From Oceanicaulis sp. BBD 1991-10 (lineage in GTDB: Bacteria; Pseudomonadota; Alphaproteobacteria; Caulobacterales; Maricaulaceae), in NCBI GenBank assembly GCA_001657295.1, contig LYSW01000007.1:1-56982 (forward strand): a stretch of DNA of 56,982 nucleotides, read 5' to 3'. The notes below the pieces were generated by a model. That model was not told where the DNA came from. It searched no databases and saw only the letters and a program-made list of their open reading frames with translations. Positions 46,379-55,700 of the stretch are shown in pieces. The translations under genes and the position numbers were made by a program. Within the stretch, counting starts at the first letter, position 1; the number at the start of each line of letters is the position of its first letter.

Positions 46379-48028
46379 ATGAGCCGCACGGTCCGCACGC
46401 TTCTGCAAGACGCGCCCCAACTTGACCCGACCGTCACCGGCGGATCGGTCTATGACCTGTTTTCGGAAGATCCGGAATTGCTGGTCTGCGCGGTGGTGGA
46501 GAACAAGCGGCCCATCGGGCTGGTGGCGCGCAACGCTTTCTTCCTGCGCATGGCGGACACGCACGGCCGCGCCTTATTCGGCAAGCGCCCGATCACTTTC
46601 GTCATGGACAAGGACCCGCTCATCGTCGATGTGGGACGACTGGTGTCCGAGGTGAGCCGGCACATTCTCACCGATCGCAACTCGGCCCTGTTCGACGGCT
46701 TCATCATCACCCAAGAGGGCGAATATGCCGGCGTCGGCACCGGCGTCGCGCTGATGAAGATTCTCCAGACCGAGAGCGAAGAACGCAATCGCAAGCTTGT
46801 CGCCCTGGCCGAACAGCTTGGCCGCGCGCGGATCGAGGCCCTGAGCGCCAACCAGGCGAAGTCTGAATTCCTCGCAACCATGAGCCACGAGATTCGCACG
46901 CCGCTTAACGGGGTGCTGGGCGTCACTCAGATGCTTCAGGACAGCGGACTTGACGAAGAGCAGGCGCGCCTGGCTAAGACCATCCGAACCTCTGGCGAGG
47001 TGCTGCTGCGCATTCTCAACGATGTCCTGGATCTCTCGAAAATCGAAGCGGGCAAGATGGACCTTGAGCCCGTCGATTTCGACGCCGCCGAGCTGGTCCA
47101 AGCCAGCGCGAGCCTGTGGCGGCCGCGTGCGGAGGAAAAGGGACTCCGATTCACCGTCGCGCAGTCCAAAGACGGCGCGAAGCGGCTCCATGGCGACCCA
47201 GTTCGCATCAAGCAAGTGTTGTTCAACCTGATCGGCAACGCCATCAAATTCACAAGCGAAGGCTCGGTGGAGACGCAGATACGGGTGTTGCCGCTGACGC
47301 CAGGTCGCTGCGTGCTGCGCATCGAGGTCGAAGACACCGGATGCGGCATCCCGAAAGACGCCCAACCGAAACTCTTCACCGCCTTTACTCAGGCTGACGG
47401 CGCCACGAGCCGCAAGTTCGGCGGCACCGGCCTCGGGCTGACGATCTGCAAGCGCCTTGTGGAGCTCATGGGCGGCACGATCGGTTTCGCAAGCGAGCCG
47501 GATCGGGGATCGACCTTCTGGTTTGAAGCGCCCCTTAAGATCGCGGCGTCGCCGCGGCGGACAGCCGCTCCTTCAGACCCGACTGGCTCGCATGCTCCCC
47601 AGGCCCGACGCCGAGACGCCGGCCCCCGCATCCTGGTTGCCGAGGATAATCCCATCAATCAGGAAGTCATTCGCGGCTTCCTGAAGTTCCGGGGCTGGAC
47701 CTGCGACCTCGCCGAGGACGGAGCGAAAGCGGTCGAAGCCTTCGATGCCGGCGGCTATGACCTGATCCTGATGGACATTCAGATGCCGGGCATGGATGGG
47801 TTCGAGGCCACGCGGCGCATCCGCACGCTGGGCGATCGCGGCGCAAGTCTCCCCATCATCGCTCTGACCGCAAACGCCATGCGCGGAGATGATCGCCGCT
47901 GCCTGGCGGCGGGCATGAACGGCTATATCTCCAAGCCCATCGACCGGCCAAGATTCTTCGCAGAGATTGACCGGGTGCTTGGCGCGGACTCCGGGTCGCC
48001 GGAACAAGCCGCGGCGGGCGCCGCCTAG
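46379..48028 (+). CDS. Hybrid histidine kinase with N-terminal CBS-like sensor region
   Basis: 549 residues, no membrane segments. Residues 1 to about 130 resemble a tandem CBS-like module ([55 protein letters not shown]) of the kind seen next to GGDEF/EAL domains. Then comes a coiled linker and HisKA with His170 ([14 protein letters not shown]), HATPase with [10 protein letters not shown] and [13 protein letters not shown], and a C-terminal receiver with acidic pair VAEDN, phospho-Asp466 ([14 protein letters not shown]) and Lys in YISKPID. All catalytic residues appear intact. Its TAG stop overlaps the midA stop in the palindrome CTAG. Confidence 0.9.
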   Translation: MSRTVRTLLQDAPQLDPTVTGGSVYDLFSEDPELLVCAVVENKRPIGLVARNAFFLRMADTHGRALFGKRPITFVMDKDPLIVDVGRLVSEVSRHILTDRNSALFDGFIITQEGEYAGVGTGVALMKILQTESEERNRKLVALAEQLGRARIEALSANQAKSEFLATMSHEIRTPLNGVLGVTQMLQDSGLDEEQARLAKTIRTSGEVLLRILNDVLDLSKIEAGKMDLEPVDFDAAELVQASASLWRPRAEEKGLRFTVAQSKDGAKRLHGDPVRIKQVLFNLIGNAIKFTSEGSVETQIRVLPLTPGRCVLRIEVEDTGCGIPKDAQPKLFTAFTQADGATSRKFGGTGLGLTICKRLVELMGGTIGFASEPDRGSTFWFEAPLKIAASPRRTAAPSDPTGSHAPQARRRDAGPRILVAEDNPINQEVIRGFLKFRGWTCDLAEDGAKAVEAFDAGGYDLILMDIQMPGMDGFEATRRIRTLGDRGASLPIIALTANAMRGDDRRCLAAGMNGYISKPIDRPRFFAEIDRVLGADSGSPEQAAAGAA

Positions 48029-49164
48029 CCTCCGTGGCGGTCAAGTCCAGGAGGCGGCGGCAGGTCTTTGCTGGCGAACGCGATGACCTTGAACAGCTCA
48101 CCCATTTCCCCAGGTGCGACCAAGCGCTCCAATTGCCGCTGGATTCGGCCCTGCGCCGCGCGATCGCGGCCGCGCGCCAACGCGGCCGCGCGGGTTTCGA
48201 CGCCCAGCCCCGTCAGGAATTCCCCTTGCCCCATCGGGCCATAAACATCGAGCCCGGCGCCGAGGCCCAGCTTCGCAAGGCGGTCGAAATCCACCCAGGC
48301 GGTCAGGTCAGCGCCGCCCGGCGTGGTCAGAGGGTCGACCTTTTGATGCTTGGAGATGGCCTGCAATGTATCGCCTGTCTCCGGCCGCGCCGATCCGTAA
48401 TCGATGAAAAGCGCATATCCTGGCGACGACTTGAGGCGGTCGGCGACCGCCTCGACGAGGGGCGCGTCCGCGGCCCTGAGCTCCACCAGCGCGCCGTCAG
48501 GCTCGTCCTGCAATTCCGGTGCGATGAGCGCCAGATCCGCAGGCGACAACGGACCGCCAAAGACAAAAGCGAATTGATCGTCGTCCTCGGGAGCGAACCC
48601 GACAAGGCGCTCGCGCCAGACCCCGCGATGTTTCACCGCCTGGCGTATCGGCAGGCAGTCCAGAAACTCATTGGAGACGATCAGGCTGGGGCCCGGCCCG
48701 ACATCCTCCAGGCGAGGCCGCCAACGCGGTTGAACCGGCGCGCGGCCCAAAGTCCGGCCCTGCACCATCTTGAGCGCCGGGCTGGCTTCAATCAGGCTGA
48801 CCTGGGCGGCCTCGACAAAGCCCGGTGCGGCCGCGCCGGCGCGCAAGGCGTCGTCCATCATGCGTCCGGTGCCCGGCCCCAGCTCCACCAGCTGGACCGG
48901 GTCCGGCGCGCCGAGCTGGCCCCAGCATTCCGCCGCCCACAGGCCGATGAATTCGCCGAACATCTGGCTGATCTCAGGCGCGGTGATGAAGTCTTTGTCC
49001 GCGCCGAGCGGATCCCGCGTCGCGTAATAGCCGGCCGCGGGATCAAACAGCGCTTCCGCCATGTAAACGGAAACCGGTATCGGGCCTTCAGCTGCGATCC
49101 GGGCCTTCAGCTGCGCCCGCAGAATCTCCAGCGGTCGGAACTCGTCCCGCGTTTCGCTGTTCAT
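48025..49164 (-). CDS. MidA/NDUFAF7 family SAM-dependent methyltransferase
   Basis: 379 residues from the ATG at 49164, overlapping the lgt stop (ATGA). Family blocks are VSVYMAEALFDPAAGYYATR, FITAPEISQMFGEFIGLWAA, ELGPGTGRMMDDAL (SAM site) and NEFLDCLPIRQ. Relatives methylate an arginine of complex I subunit NDUFS2 in eukaryotes; bacterial targets are less clear. The pairing with lgt is common in alphaproteobacteria. Confidence 0.9.
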   Translation of the reverse strand: MNSETRDEFRPLEILRAQLKARIAAEGPIPVSVYMAEALFDPAAGYYATRDPLGADKDFITAPEISQMFGEFIGLWAAECWGQLGAPDPVQLVELGPGTGRMMDDALRAGAAAPGFVEAAQVSLIEASPALKMVQGRTLGRAPVQPRWRPRLEDVGPGPSLIVSNEFLDCLPIRQAVKHRGVWRERLVGFAPEDDDQFAFVFGGPLSPADLALIAPELQDEPDGALVELRAADAPLVEAVADRLKSSPGYALFIDYGSARPETGDTLQAISKHQKVDPLTTPGGADLTAWVDFDRLAKLGLGAGLDVYGPMGQGEFLTGLGVETRAAALARGRDRAAQGRIQRQLERLVAPGEMGELFKVIAFASKDLPPPPGLDRHGG

Positions 49165-50051
49165 GCCGGCTTGGGTCCGCCGACGGCTTGCGCTTTCAGG
49201 GCGCGACGGATCAGCCAGGCGCCCAGCGCGATCATCGGCACGCAAAGGAGCATGCCCATGGTCACAAAGCCCTGTAGCGCTTCAGGCATGTGAATGTCGG
49301 GCTCGCGCACCAATTCCACCAGGCCGCGGAACAGGCCGTAGCCGGCGAGGAATACGCCGGTGGCCAGCCCGGGGCGGGCCAGCGCCTTGTGGCGATAGAC
49401 CAGCCAGGCGAGCACCGCGAACAATACCGCGCCCTCCAGAAAGGCTTCATAGAGCTGGCTGGGGTGACGCAGGAGACATTCCGGGTCCGCCGCGAAACGC
49501 ATCGCCCAGGGCACGTCGCTCGCCCGGCCCCAGAGCTCGCCATTGATGAAATTCGCCAAGCGCCCGAAAAACAGGCCGATCGGCGTTGCGGTCGCAACCG
49601 CATCCGCGACCCGCATAAGCGGCGCATTGTGGGCGCGGCTGGTGAAATAGATCGCCAGCGCCACGCCGATCAGGCCGCCGTGAAAGCTCATGCCGCCTTC
49701 GGTGATCCCGGTCAGCGCCCAGAGCGGATTGTCCCAAAGCGGGCTGTTATCGTCCCAGACCGCATAGAAAAGAACATAGCCAAGCCGCCCGCCGCCGATC
49801 ACGCCGAGCATGATCCACAACGCCAAATCCTCAACAAAGTCTTTGGTGTAGGGCGCTCTTTGCGTGGCCTTGGACAGGCCCCATAAATGGTCGCGCGAGA
49901 CCAGGCGCAGCACCCACCAAAGCCCCAGGAACAACCCCGCGATATAGGCGATGGCGTACCAGCGGATCGGGAAGGGTCCGACGCCGAAGAGCTCGGGAAT
50001 GGTGAAAAGGACCGGATCGATCAGATCAAAGCTTGCTGGGCAGATTTGCAT
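49161..50051 (-). CDS. lgt: Prolipoprotein diacylglyceryl transferase
   Basis: A 296-residue inner-membrane enzyme that adds diacylglycerol to the lipobox Cys of prolipoproteins. Seven or so hydrophobic segments; the Lgt signature GRLANFINGELWGR and GGMSFHGGLIGV with the catalytic His region; RHPSQLYEAFLEG. The start is ATG 50051, six bases after AGGA; ATG 50057 is too close to that site. Several predicted lipoproteins in the window are likely substrates. Divergent from ubiK. Confidence 0.95.
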   Translation of the reverse strand: MQICPASFDLIDPVLFTIPELFGVGPFPIRWYAIAYIAGLFLGLWWVLRLVSRDHLWGLSKATQRAPYTKDFVEDLALWIMLGVIGGGRLGYVLFYAVWDDNSPLWDNPLWALTGITEGGMSFHGGLIGVALAIYFTSRAHNAPLMRVADAVATATPIGLFFGRLANFINGELWGRASDVPWAMRFAADPECLLRHPSQLYEAFLEGAVLFAVLAWLVYRHKALARPGLATGVFLAGYGLFRGLVELVREPDIHMPEALQGFVTMGMLLCVPMIALGAWLIRRALKAQAVGGPKPA

Positions 50052-50090
50052 CACCATTCCTCGGTGCGGCGGGGCGCGGCGCCATGCGCG

Positions 50091-50120
50091 TTGCAAAGCG
50101 AAGGCCGCAAGACCTATATG
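50091..50120 (+). promoter_or_regulatory. Predicted sigma-70 promoter of ubiK
   Basis: TTGCAA (50091-50096), an 18-base spacer, and TATATG (50115-50120; or CTATAT with 17) lie about 30 bases before the ubiK ATG. Resemblance to the consensus is good. Confidence 0.55.
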
Positions 50121-50151
50121 AAGCCTACATAGCAGACCGAGCGGTGATGTC

Positions 50152-50457
50152 ATGCAGTCGCGCAGCCCTTTATTCGCCGATCTGGCGGACCTTATGACCG
50201 ACGCCTTCAGCGCGGCCCAAGCGGCCGGTGATGAGGCGCGCGCGGTGTTCCGCGCTCAGGCCGAACGCATGGCGTCGGAACTCGATCTGGTCAGCCGCGA
50301 CGAGTTCGAAGCGATGCGCGCCAAAGCCGATGCGGCGGCCGCCGATGTCGAATCGCTGAAGCAGCGAATCGAAGCTTTAGAGGCGAAAGCCGCGGCGAAA
50401 CCGGCGACGCGCCGGACAACCAGCAAGAAAAGCACGGCGAAAAAGTCATCCAGCTAA
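50152..50457 (+). CDS. ubiK: Ubiquinone biosynthesis accessory factor UbiK (BMFP-type)
   Basis: 101 residues: a helical N-terminal domain, then a coiled-coil (DAAAADVESLKQRIEALEAK) and a Lys/Ser/Thr-rich tail. UbiK proteins form trimers that help UbiJ in ubiquinone assembly; alphaproteobacterial members are often annotated as membrane fusogenic YqiC/BMFP. The ATG at 50152 lies close to a promoter on the same strand. Divergent from lgt. Confidence 0.82.
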   Translation: MQSRSPLFADLADLMTDAFSAAQAAGDEARAVFRAQAERMASELDLVSRDEFEAMRAKADAAAADVESLKQRIEALEAKAAAKPATRRTTSKKSTAKKSSS

Positions 50458-50571
50458 ACACCTTGGCCTAATCAGGCTTGAAGCTGCTTGCGCGCCGGAG
50501 GCGGTGCAGCGTAGCGTCAAGTCAGTGCTGCGCGGTTTGAGTCGCAGCGCGGTCAGGGGGAGAGGATCACC

Positions 50572-51069
50572 ATGGATCTCAACACCCAGGAAGTCAGCGA
50601 GGTCTTTGACCCGCTTGAATCCATCGAACAGGCGGTCATCGCCGATCAATACCCGTATGAACGCGACGAACTGGAACTGCATCTCGCCGCGCCGGGCTCA
50701 TGGCGCGATCACCAGATCTGGTTCTCCTACAGGCCTGAGCTTGACGTCATTCATGTCTGCGCGAGCCTGGAGCTGAAGGTTCCGGACAATCGCTATCGTG
50801 AAGTCTGCGAGCTGGTCGCTCGTCTCAACGAACGGCTTTGGCTGGGTCATTTCGATATCTGGAGCGACGACCAATCGATCGTCTTCCGCCATGCGCTGAC
50901 TCTGCCGGAGGCGGAAGGCGTCTCGGTGGCTCAGGCCTCCGCGCTTGTCGCAGCGGCCAAGGAGGCGGGCGAACGCCTCTACCCGGCCTTCCACTATCTG
51001 TTGTGGAGCGGCAAGAGCCCGGCGGAAGCCGTGTCAGCCTCCATGTTCGATACCGCGGGCGAAGCCTGA
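50572..51069 (+). CDS. YbjN domain-containing protein
   Basis: 165 residues of the YbjN family (fold resembling type III secretion chaperones). Blocks: QIWFSYRPELDVIHVCASLE, FDIWSDDQSIVFRHALTLPE, YPAFHYLLWSGKSP. Function unknown; family members have been linked to sensory stress phenotypes. GGGGGAGAGG precedes the ATG. It lies seven bases before proC, a pairing that is conserved in alphaproteobacteria as far as I recall. Confidence 0.83.
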   Translation: MDLNTQEVSEVFDPLESIEQAVIADQYPYERDELELHLAAPGSWRDHQIWFSYRPELDVIHVCASLELKVPDNRYREVCELVARLNERLWLGHFDIWSDDQSIVFRHALTLPEAEGVSVAQASALVAAAKEAGERLYPAFHYLLWSGKSPAEAVSASMFDTAGEA

Positions 51070-51076
51070 TACGGCG

Positions 51077-51919
51077 ATGTCGTCCCAGAACAGCCATGTC
51101 GTACTGATCGGCGCGGGCCGCATGGGCGCCGCGCTCGCGGCCGGCTGGCTGCGTCGCAAATCGTCCGGCGTGACGGCGGACACGCTGACTTTGATCGACC
51201 CCAGGCCCTCGGACGCCGCGCAGGCGCTGGCGGAGGAGTTCGGTGTCACGCTGGCCGCCGCAGCGGACGAGACCACGCTTAAACGCGCCGACACGCTCGT
51301 GGCGGCGGTGAAGCCCGCCTTGACGCCCGAAGTCCTCGCCCCCCTTGCAGAAGGGCTGAGCCCGAACGCGCTGGTGATCTCCATCGCAGCCGGCGTGCCG
51401 TTGCGGGTGGTTGAATCCGCGCTGCCCGACCGGCCCGCCGTCCGCGCGATGCCGAACACGCCCGCCTCGATCGGCAAGGGCGTCAGTGTCTGTATTGCGA
51501 ATGATCGCGCCGGCCCGGCTGAACGCCGCCGCGCGGATCGCCTGATGAAGGCGGCCGGTGTCGTGGAGTGGATTGAAGACGAACGGTTGATGGACGCCGT
51601 GACCGCCGTTTCTGGCTCCGGACCGGCCTATCTCTTCCTCTTCTGCGAAGCTTTGGCGGCGGCCGGCGAAGCGGAAGGCCTGCCGCCGGAACTGGCCCGC
51701 AAGCTGGCGCAGGCCACGATTTCAGGGGCCGCCGCGATGCTGGAGGCCGGAGTCGGCGATCCGGGCGAGCTGCGCCGCATGGTCACCAGCCCGGGCGGCA
51801 CGACCCAGGCCGGTCTTGATGTTCTCATGGGCGGCGCCGGGCTGCCGGGCCTGATCCGAAACGCCGTCGCCGCCGCGGAGCGCCGCGGCCGCCAGATCGG
51901 CGCGGCGAGCGGGTCTTAG
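51077..51919 (+). CDS. proC: Pyrroline-5-carboxylate reductase
   Basis: 280 residues. It catalyses the last step of proline synthesis with NAD(P)H. N-terminal Rossmann motif VVLIGAGRMGAALAAGWL, middle RAMPNTPASIGKGV, and the C-terminal signature SGSGPAYLFLFCEALAAAGE and TSPGGTTQAGLDVL. The start at 51077 is where the conserved N-terminus begins; the longer frame overlaps the YbjN gene. Its TAG stop shares bases TTAG with the TAA stop of the convergent DUF3299 gene. Confidence 0.96.
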   Translation: MSSQNSHVVLIGAGRMGAALAAGWLRRKSSGVTADTLTLIDPRPSDAAQALAEEFGVTLAAAADETTLKRADTLVAAVKPALTPEVLAPLAEGLSPNALVISIAAGVPLRVVESALPDRPAVRAMPNTPASIGKGVSVCIANDRAGPAERRRADRLMKAAGVVEWIEDERLMDAVTAVSGSGPAYLFLFCEALAAAGEAEGLPPELARKLAQATISGAAAMLEAGVGDPGELRRMVTSPGGTTQAGLDVLMGGAGLPGLIRNAVAAAERRGRQIGAASGS

Positions 51920-52509
51920 GTCTCGTACGGCGTCACCGAGCGCAGCACCATCGAATAGGCTGACGCGGCAAGATCAGTGTCGACCCGCTCAATCGAGATA
52001 CGCCCTTCCACCCAGACCGGCTCCCAGAGGCTGGCGAAGCGGACCGGCTCGGCTGAGCGAAGATAAACGATCTGATTGGGCGGCGGCGGCGGATAGTGCA
52101 CGCAGGCGCCGTGAAACGGCAACAGAAGGAATTCGCGGGCCTGGCCATGTTCCGCGAAGTCCAGCGGCAGGATATAGCCCGGCATCCGGGCGACCACCCC
52201 GTCCAGATCCTCGACCACGTTGAAGGTCCCGGTTTGGTTCTCGATCGGGCTGTTGCCGATGAATTGGCCCATCAAGGACGGGTCGGCTTCGCCTTCATTG
52301 AGGGCGCGCAGGGCCTCCAACTCTTCATCGGGCATCAGATCGCGCCAGACGACCAGCTCGGCCTCGATCGCCGGATCAACCGCCTCGAGCGCAAGCGCCT
52401 GTGCGATTTCACCGTCCGCGTCGGGCGCCGGGCTGCAGGCCGACACGAGCGTCAGCAAGACCGCCGCCGTCATCAAGAAGATGGGGCCTGCCGGCGAAGA
52501 AGGCGTCAC
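51916..52509 (-). CDS. DUF3299 family lipoprotein
   Basis: 197 residues starting at a GTG at 52509 (GAGGA eight bases upstream). Signal region ending LVSACS gives a lipobox. The DUF3299 core is visible: PGYILPLDFAEHGQAREFLL, LPFHGACVHYPPPPPNQIV, EPVWVEGRISIE. Function unknown; in other bacteria it sits beside ABC permease or metal-export genes. Here it is alone, convergent with proC. Confidence 0.82.
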   Translation of the reverse strand: MTPSSPAGPIFLMTAAVLLTLVSACSPAPDADGEIAQALALEAVDPAIEAELVVWRDLMPDEELEALRALNEGEADPSLMGQFIGNSPIENQTGTFNVVEDLDGVVARMPGYILPLDFAEHGQAREFLLLPFHGACVHYPPPPPNQIVYLRSAEPVRFASLWEPVWVEGRISIERVDTDLAASAYSMVLRSVTPYET

Positions 52510-52593
52510 GGATCAAGTCCTCGAGAAGTCGCTGCGGATCATGGCTAAGGTGGGATAAGCACCTCGCCTCTGCAAGGTAAACAAGGCATGCAC

Positions 52594-52607
52594 CCTGTTT
52601 TAACAGG
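52594..52607. promoter_or_regulatory. Inverted repeat upstream of the second hybrid kinase
   Basis: CCTGTTTTAACAGG, arms CCTGTT/AACAGG with a 2-base centre, lies 55 bases before the kinase ATG in the divergent region with the DUF3299 gene. Operator candidate only. Confidence 0.4.
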
Positions 52608-52661
52608 TTTGTGAAATCATCCCTTCGATAGACCGCGAAAACGCGGCACCGGAGGTGGAAT

Positions 52662-54497
52662 ATGGGGTTCGAGGCCAAAGGCGTCGACACTGTCGCGCAG
52701 GAGACGCGTGACACGAAACGACTGCTGGTCGCGCGCAGTTCCGTGCGCGCGGTTCCGTTCAATATCATCAATGCGGCGCTGCTCAGCGTCATCTTCTTCG
52801 GGCATGTCGAACCGATCGCACACGCGTCCTGGTTCGCCTTGATCGTTCTGGCCGCCCTCTTGCGGCTTGGATCGATGTGGAGGGCGATGCGGGAGGATCG
52901 CGTTCCGACCGGCGCCGAATTGCACGCCTATGTCTTCCTTTCGGCCTGCGTCGGCATCGGCTGGGGCCTGACGCCCTTCCTGCTCACCCCGGAGGCGCCG
53001 CCCATTCTGTCTCACGCCGTGGCGCTGGTGATCGCCGGCATGGCGGCCGGCGCGGCCATGACCTCGGCTTCAGAGCACCGGGTCGTGATGGCCTACACCA
53101 TCCCGGCCCTCGGACTTTGGGGCCTGTCGATCGCCCTGAGCGGCGGTTGGCAAAGCGCGGTGGTGGCCCTGCTTTTGATCGGCTTCTTCCTGGCCATGAA
53201 CACGCTGACGCGCACCTATGCCGGCACGCTGACCGAGGCGGTCACCGCGACGGCGGAATTGAAGGAAGCGCGAAACCAGACCGAAGCGCAGGCCAAAGCC
53301 ATGTCGCTTCTGGCTGAGCAGAATAATATGGCCGCACGCCGCGCCGAGGAGCAGGCCCGCGCGAACGCGGCGGTGCTGGCGAATATGAGCCACGAATTGC
53401 GCACGCCCCTCAACGGCATGCTGGGCATGACCCAGCTGTTGCAGGAATCGGGTTTGAGCGCGGATCAAATGCGTCTGGCCGCGCGCGCGAGAGAATCAGC
53501 GGAGACGCTGACCCTCCTGCTGGGCGATGTGCTGGACGTCGCGCGCATCGAGGCCGGCCGCCTCGACCTTCAGCTGGATGATCTGACCGCTCAGTCGCTG
53601 GCGGAATCCGCCCGCAAGCAGTTTGAACCAGAGGCGCACGCCAAAGGATTGACGTTCGAGATCGAAGTGAACGGCGAAGGCGACCGTGCGCTGCGAGCCG
53701 ACGCCTCCCGGCTCAAACAGCTCACGCACGTCTTTGTTGGAAACGCGCTCCGCTTCACCAGCGAGGGCGGGGTGACCGCCCGCTTCCAGACCCGGATTGA
53801 GGCGGACGACAAGGCGCGGCTTCGCGTCGAGGTGCGCGATTCCGGCGTCGGCGTGCCGGAAAGCGCGCGGGCGCATCTGTTTGATGCCTTGGCGGCCGAC
53901 AAGATGGACGCGAATATTCGCGAGGCCGGCACGGGACTTGGACTGCATCTGGCGAAGCGATTGGCCGAATTGATGGACGGCAGTGTCGGATTTGAGCCGA
54001 ATGAGGCGGGGCCGGGTTCCACATTCTGGTTTGAAGTCGGCCTCAAAGCCTCCCAGAAATGCGACAAATACGCCAATGGCGAACAGATGACGCTGGATTC
54101 TCGCCGCCTGCGGCTCTTGGTCGGCGAGAATAACGCAGCGCGCCGCTCGGTTCTGCTTGGCTATCTCAATTCGTTTAACTGCGAAGTGACGTGCGCTCCG
54201 TCAGCCGGGGCGATGGTCGAAGCCCTGAGCGCCGCTGCCTATGACGCCGTCGTCGTCGGATTGTCGCTGGACGACTGTGATCCCGAGGATGCGGCCAACG
54301 ATATTCGAAGCTTGCCCTCGACCGCCGCGATGACGCCGGTGGTGCGCCTCGACGACGATCTCGAAGACGCGGTGGCCCGCGGCGCGATCGAAACGCTGCT
54401 TCGTGCGCCAGTGACCGCGGACAGCTTGCTAGACGCCTTGCATGCGGCGTTGGATTCCGACCCGGCGGCGGTGGCGACCCTTCGCAAGATCGCCTGA
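52662..54497 (+). CDS. Membrane hybrid-type histidine kinase with degenerate receiver
   Basis: 611 residues. The N-terminal about 190 residues contain about five or six hydrophobic segments. Then come a coiled-coil and HisKA with His244 ([14 protein letters not shown]), and a HATPase domain with DSGVGVPE and [12 protein letters not shown], in which the N-box reads [11 protein letters not shown]. The C-terminal about 120 residues look like a receiver but lack the conserved residues. The acidic pair is GEN instead of AED, Gly533 replaces the phospho-Asp ([11 protein letters not shown]), the Thr position reads Asp (RLDDD) and the Lys-Pro region is RAP. The kinase core appears active while the receiver cannot accept phosphate. 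GGAGGT lies five bases before the ATG. Confidence 0.9.
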   Translation: MGFEAKGVDTVAQETRDTKRLLVARSSVRAVPFNIINAALLSVIFFGHVEPIAHASWFALIVLAALLRLGSMWRAMREDRVPTGAELHAYVFLSACVGIGWGLTPFLLTPEAPPILSHAVALVIAGMAAGAAMTSASEHRVVMAYTIPALGLWGLSIALSGGWQSAVVALLLIGFFLAMNTLTRTYAGTLTEAVTATAELKEARNQTEAQAKAMSLLAEQNNMAARRAEEQARANAAVLANMSHELRTPLNGMLGMTQLLQESGLSADQMRLAARARESAETLTLLLGDVLDVARIEAGRLDLQLDDLTAQSLAESARKQFEPEAHAKGLTFEIEVNGEGDRALRADASRLKQLTHVFVGNALRFTSEGGVTARFQTRIEADDKARLRVEVRDSGVGVPESARAHLFDALAADKMDANIREAGTGLGLHLAKRLAELMDGSVGFEPNEAGPGSTFWFEVGLKASQKCDKYANGEQMTLDSRRLRLLVGENNAARRSVLLGYLNSFNCEVTCAPSAGAMVEALSAAAYDAVVVGLSLDDCDPEDAANDIRSLPSTAAMTPVVRLDDDLEDAVARGAIETLLRAPVTADSLLDALHAALDSDPAAVATLRKIA

Positions 54498-54502
54498 CGC
54501 TT

Positions 54503-54521
54503 CGCATCGTCAGGCGATGCG
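54503..54521 (+). repeat. Hairpin downstream of the kinase stop
   Basis: CGCATCG and CGATGCG form a perfect 7-bp stem with loop TCAGG, starting six bases after the kinase stop. No T-run follows; a weak terminator or mRNA 3' stabiliser is possible. Confidence 0.4.
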
Positions 54522-54541
54522 GCCGCCGCCGCGCTGCGGCT

Positions 54542-54569
54542 TTGCCGCGCGCCCGTCAGCTGCTATGGA
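54542..54569 (+). promoter_or_regulatory. Predicted promoter of prs
   Basis: TTGCCG (54542-54547), a 16-base spacer and TATGGA (54564-54569) lie about 40 bases before the prs ATG. A reasonable sigma-70-like match. Confidence 0.45.
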
Positions 54570-54610
54570 CCCGTGAACAACGGGCCAGGCGGCAGCGGGG
54601 GATTCGCGCC

Positions 54611-55543
54611 ATGAAGCTGATGTGCGGCAACGCCAACAAACCTTTGGCGCAAGCCATCGCCGATAGTCTGGACGCCCCGCTCTCCAATGTCGAAATCGAA
54701 GCCTTCGCCGACGGCGAACTCTTCGTGCGCATTGATGAGAATATGCGCGGCGAAGACGTCTTCATCATTCAGTCCACGTCCAAACCGGCGAACGACAATT
54801 TGATGGAGCTGTTGATCTGCATGGACGCGCTGACACGCGCCAGCGCCCGCAGGATCACGGCCGTCATCCCCTATTTCGGCTATGCCCGCCAGGATCGGAA
54901 GACCGGGGGCCGCACCCCGATCACCGCGAAGCTTGTCGCCAATCTGATCGCCGGCGCCGGAGCCCACCGCGTGCTGACGCTGGATCTGCACGCCGGGCAG
55001 ATCCAGGGCTTTTTCGACATCCCCACGGACAATCTATTCGCCACCCCGGTGATCGAGAACGATATCCGGCGCAATTACGACGCCAAGGACTTGATGATCG
55101 TGTCGCCGGATGTCGGCGGCGTCGTACGCGCCCGCTCGCTGGCCGGGCGGCTTGGAGCGGACATCGCCATCGTCGACAAGCGGCGTCCGCGCCCCGGCGT
55201 GGCGGAAGTGATGAATATCATCGGCGACGTTGAAGGACGCCGCTGCATCATCTTCGACGATATCATCGATTCCGGCGGCACTCTGTGCAACGCCGCCGCC
55301 GCCCTTAAGCAGCGCGGCGCCAAGGAGGTCGCAGCCTACATCACCCATGGCGTTTTGTCGGGCAAGGCGGTGAGCCGGATCGCGGACTCAGAGATGACGG
55401 AGCTCGTGGTCACCGATTCGATCGATGTCACCGAAAAGCTGGCCGGGGCGAAGAATGTCCGCGCCCTCTCGGTGGCGCCGCTGTTGGCCGAAGCGATCCG
55501 CCGGATCGCCAATGACGAGTCGGTCTCAAAGCTGTTTGACTAA
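54611..55543 (+). CDS. prs: Ribose-phosphate pyrophosphokinase
   Basis: A 310-residue class I PRPP synthetase: ribose 5-phosphate plus ATP gives PRPP and AMP. N-terminal [23 protein letters not shown]-binding [20 protein letters not shown], cation-binding [20 protein letters not shown] and the PRPP loop [17 protein letters not shown]. The ATG at 54611 starts the conserved region; the longer frame from 54542 is Arg-rich and crosses the predicted promoter. Confidence 0.97.
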   Translation: MKLMCGNANKPLAQAIADSLDAPLSNVEIEAFADGELFVRIDENMRGEDVFIIQSTSKPANDNLMELLICMDALTRASARRITAVIPYFGYARQDRKTGGRTPITAKLVANLIAGAGAHRVLTLDLHAGQIQGFFDIPTDNLFATPVIENDIRRNYDAKDLMIVSPDVGGVVRARSLAGRLGADIAIVDKRRPRPGVAEVMNIIGDVEGRRCIIFDDIIDSGGTLCNAAAALKQRGAKEVAAYITHGVLSGKAVSRIADSEMTELVVTDSIDVTEKLAGAKNVRALSVAPLLAEAIRRIANDESVSKLFD

Positions 55544-55582
55544 GGCCCGCGCGCACGGCGCCACGCCCTGGCGGCGATCCTG

Positions 55583-55599
55583 ATCGCTGAATCAGCGAT
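55583..55599. repeat. 17-bp dyad upstream of the rplY promoter
   Basis: ATCGCTGAATCAGCGAT has 8-bp arms around a single A, ending four bases before the -35 of the predicted rplY promoter. It could be an operator, or an RNA hairpin after prs (6-bp stem, 5-base loop). Confidence 0.45.
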
Positions 55600-55603
55600 G
55601 CGC

Positions 55604-55632
55604 TTGCGTGCAAAGGAGTCATCGGCTATACG
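55604..55632 (+). promoter_or_regulatory. Predicted promoter of rplY
   Basis: TTGCGT (55604-55609), a 17-base spacer and TATACG (55627-55632) fit a sigma-70 promoter. A GAGTC (GANTC) site lies in the spacer at 55616-55620. The predicted leader to the ATG at 55737 is about 100 bases. Confidence 0.6.
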
Positions 55633-55635
55633 CCG

Positions 55636-55700
55636 CGGCTCGAATTATGGCGAGCCGGGATCGGCGCGCCACCGCAGAGCGCCGCCCGAAACGGCGGCGC
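55636..55700 (+). promoter_or_regulatory. Structured rplY leader with two GC-rich hairpins
   Basis: Hairpin 1: CGGCTCG / CGAGCCG (55636-55657) with an 8-base loop. Hairpin 2: GCGCCGCC / GGCGGCGC (55679-55700) with loop CGAAAC. Hairpin 1 starts at about the predicted transcription start, so it may be complete only in transcripts starting slightly upstream or reading through from prs. Hairpin 2 is well inside the leader. Neither is followed by T-runs, so they are not terminators. Confidence 0.45.
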
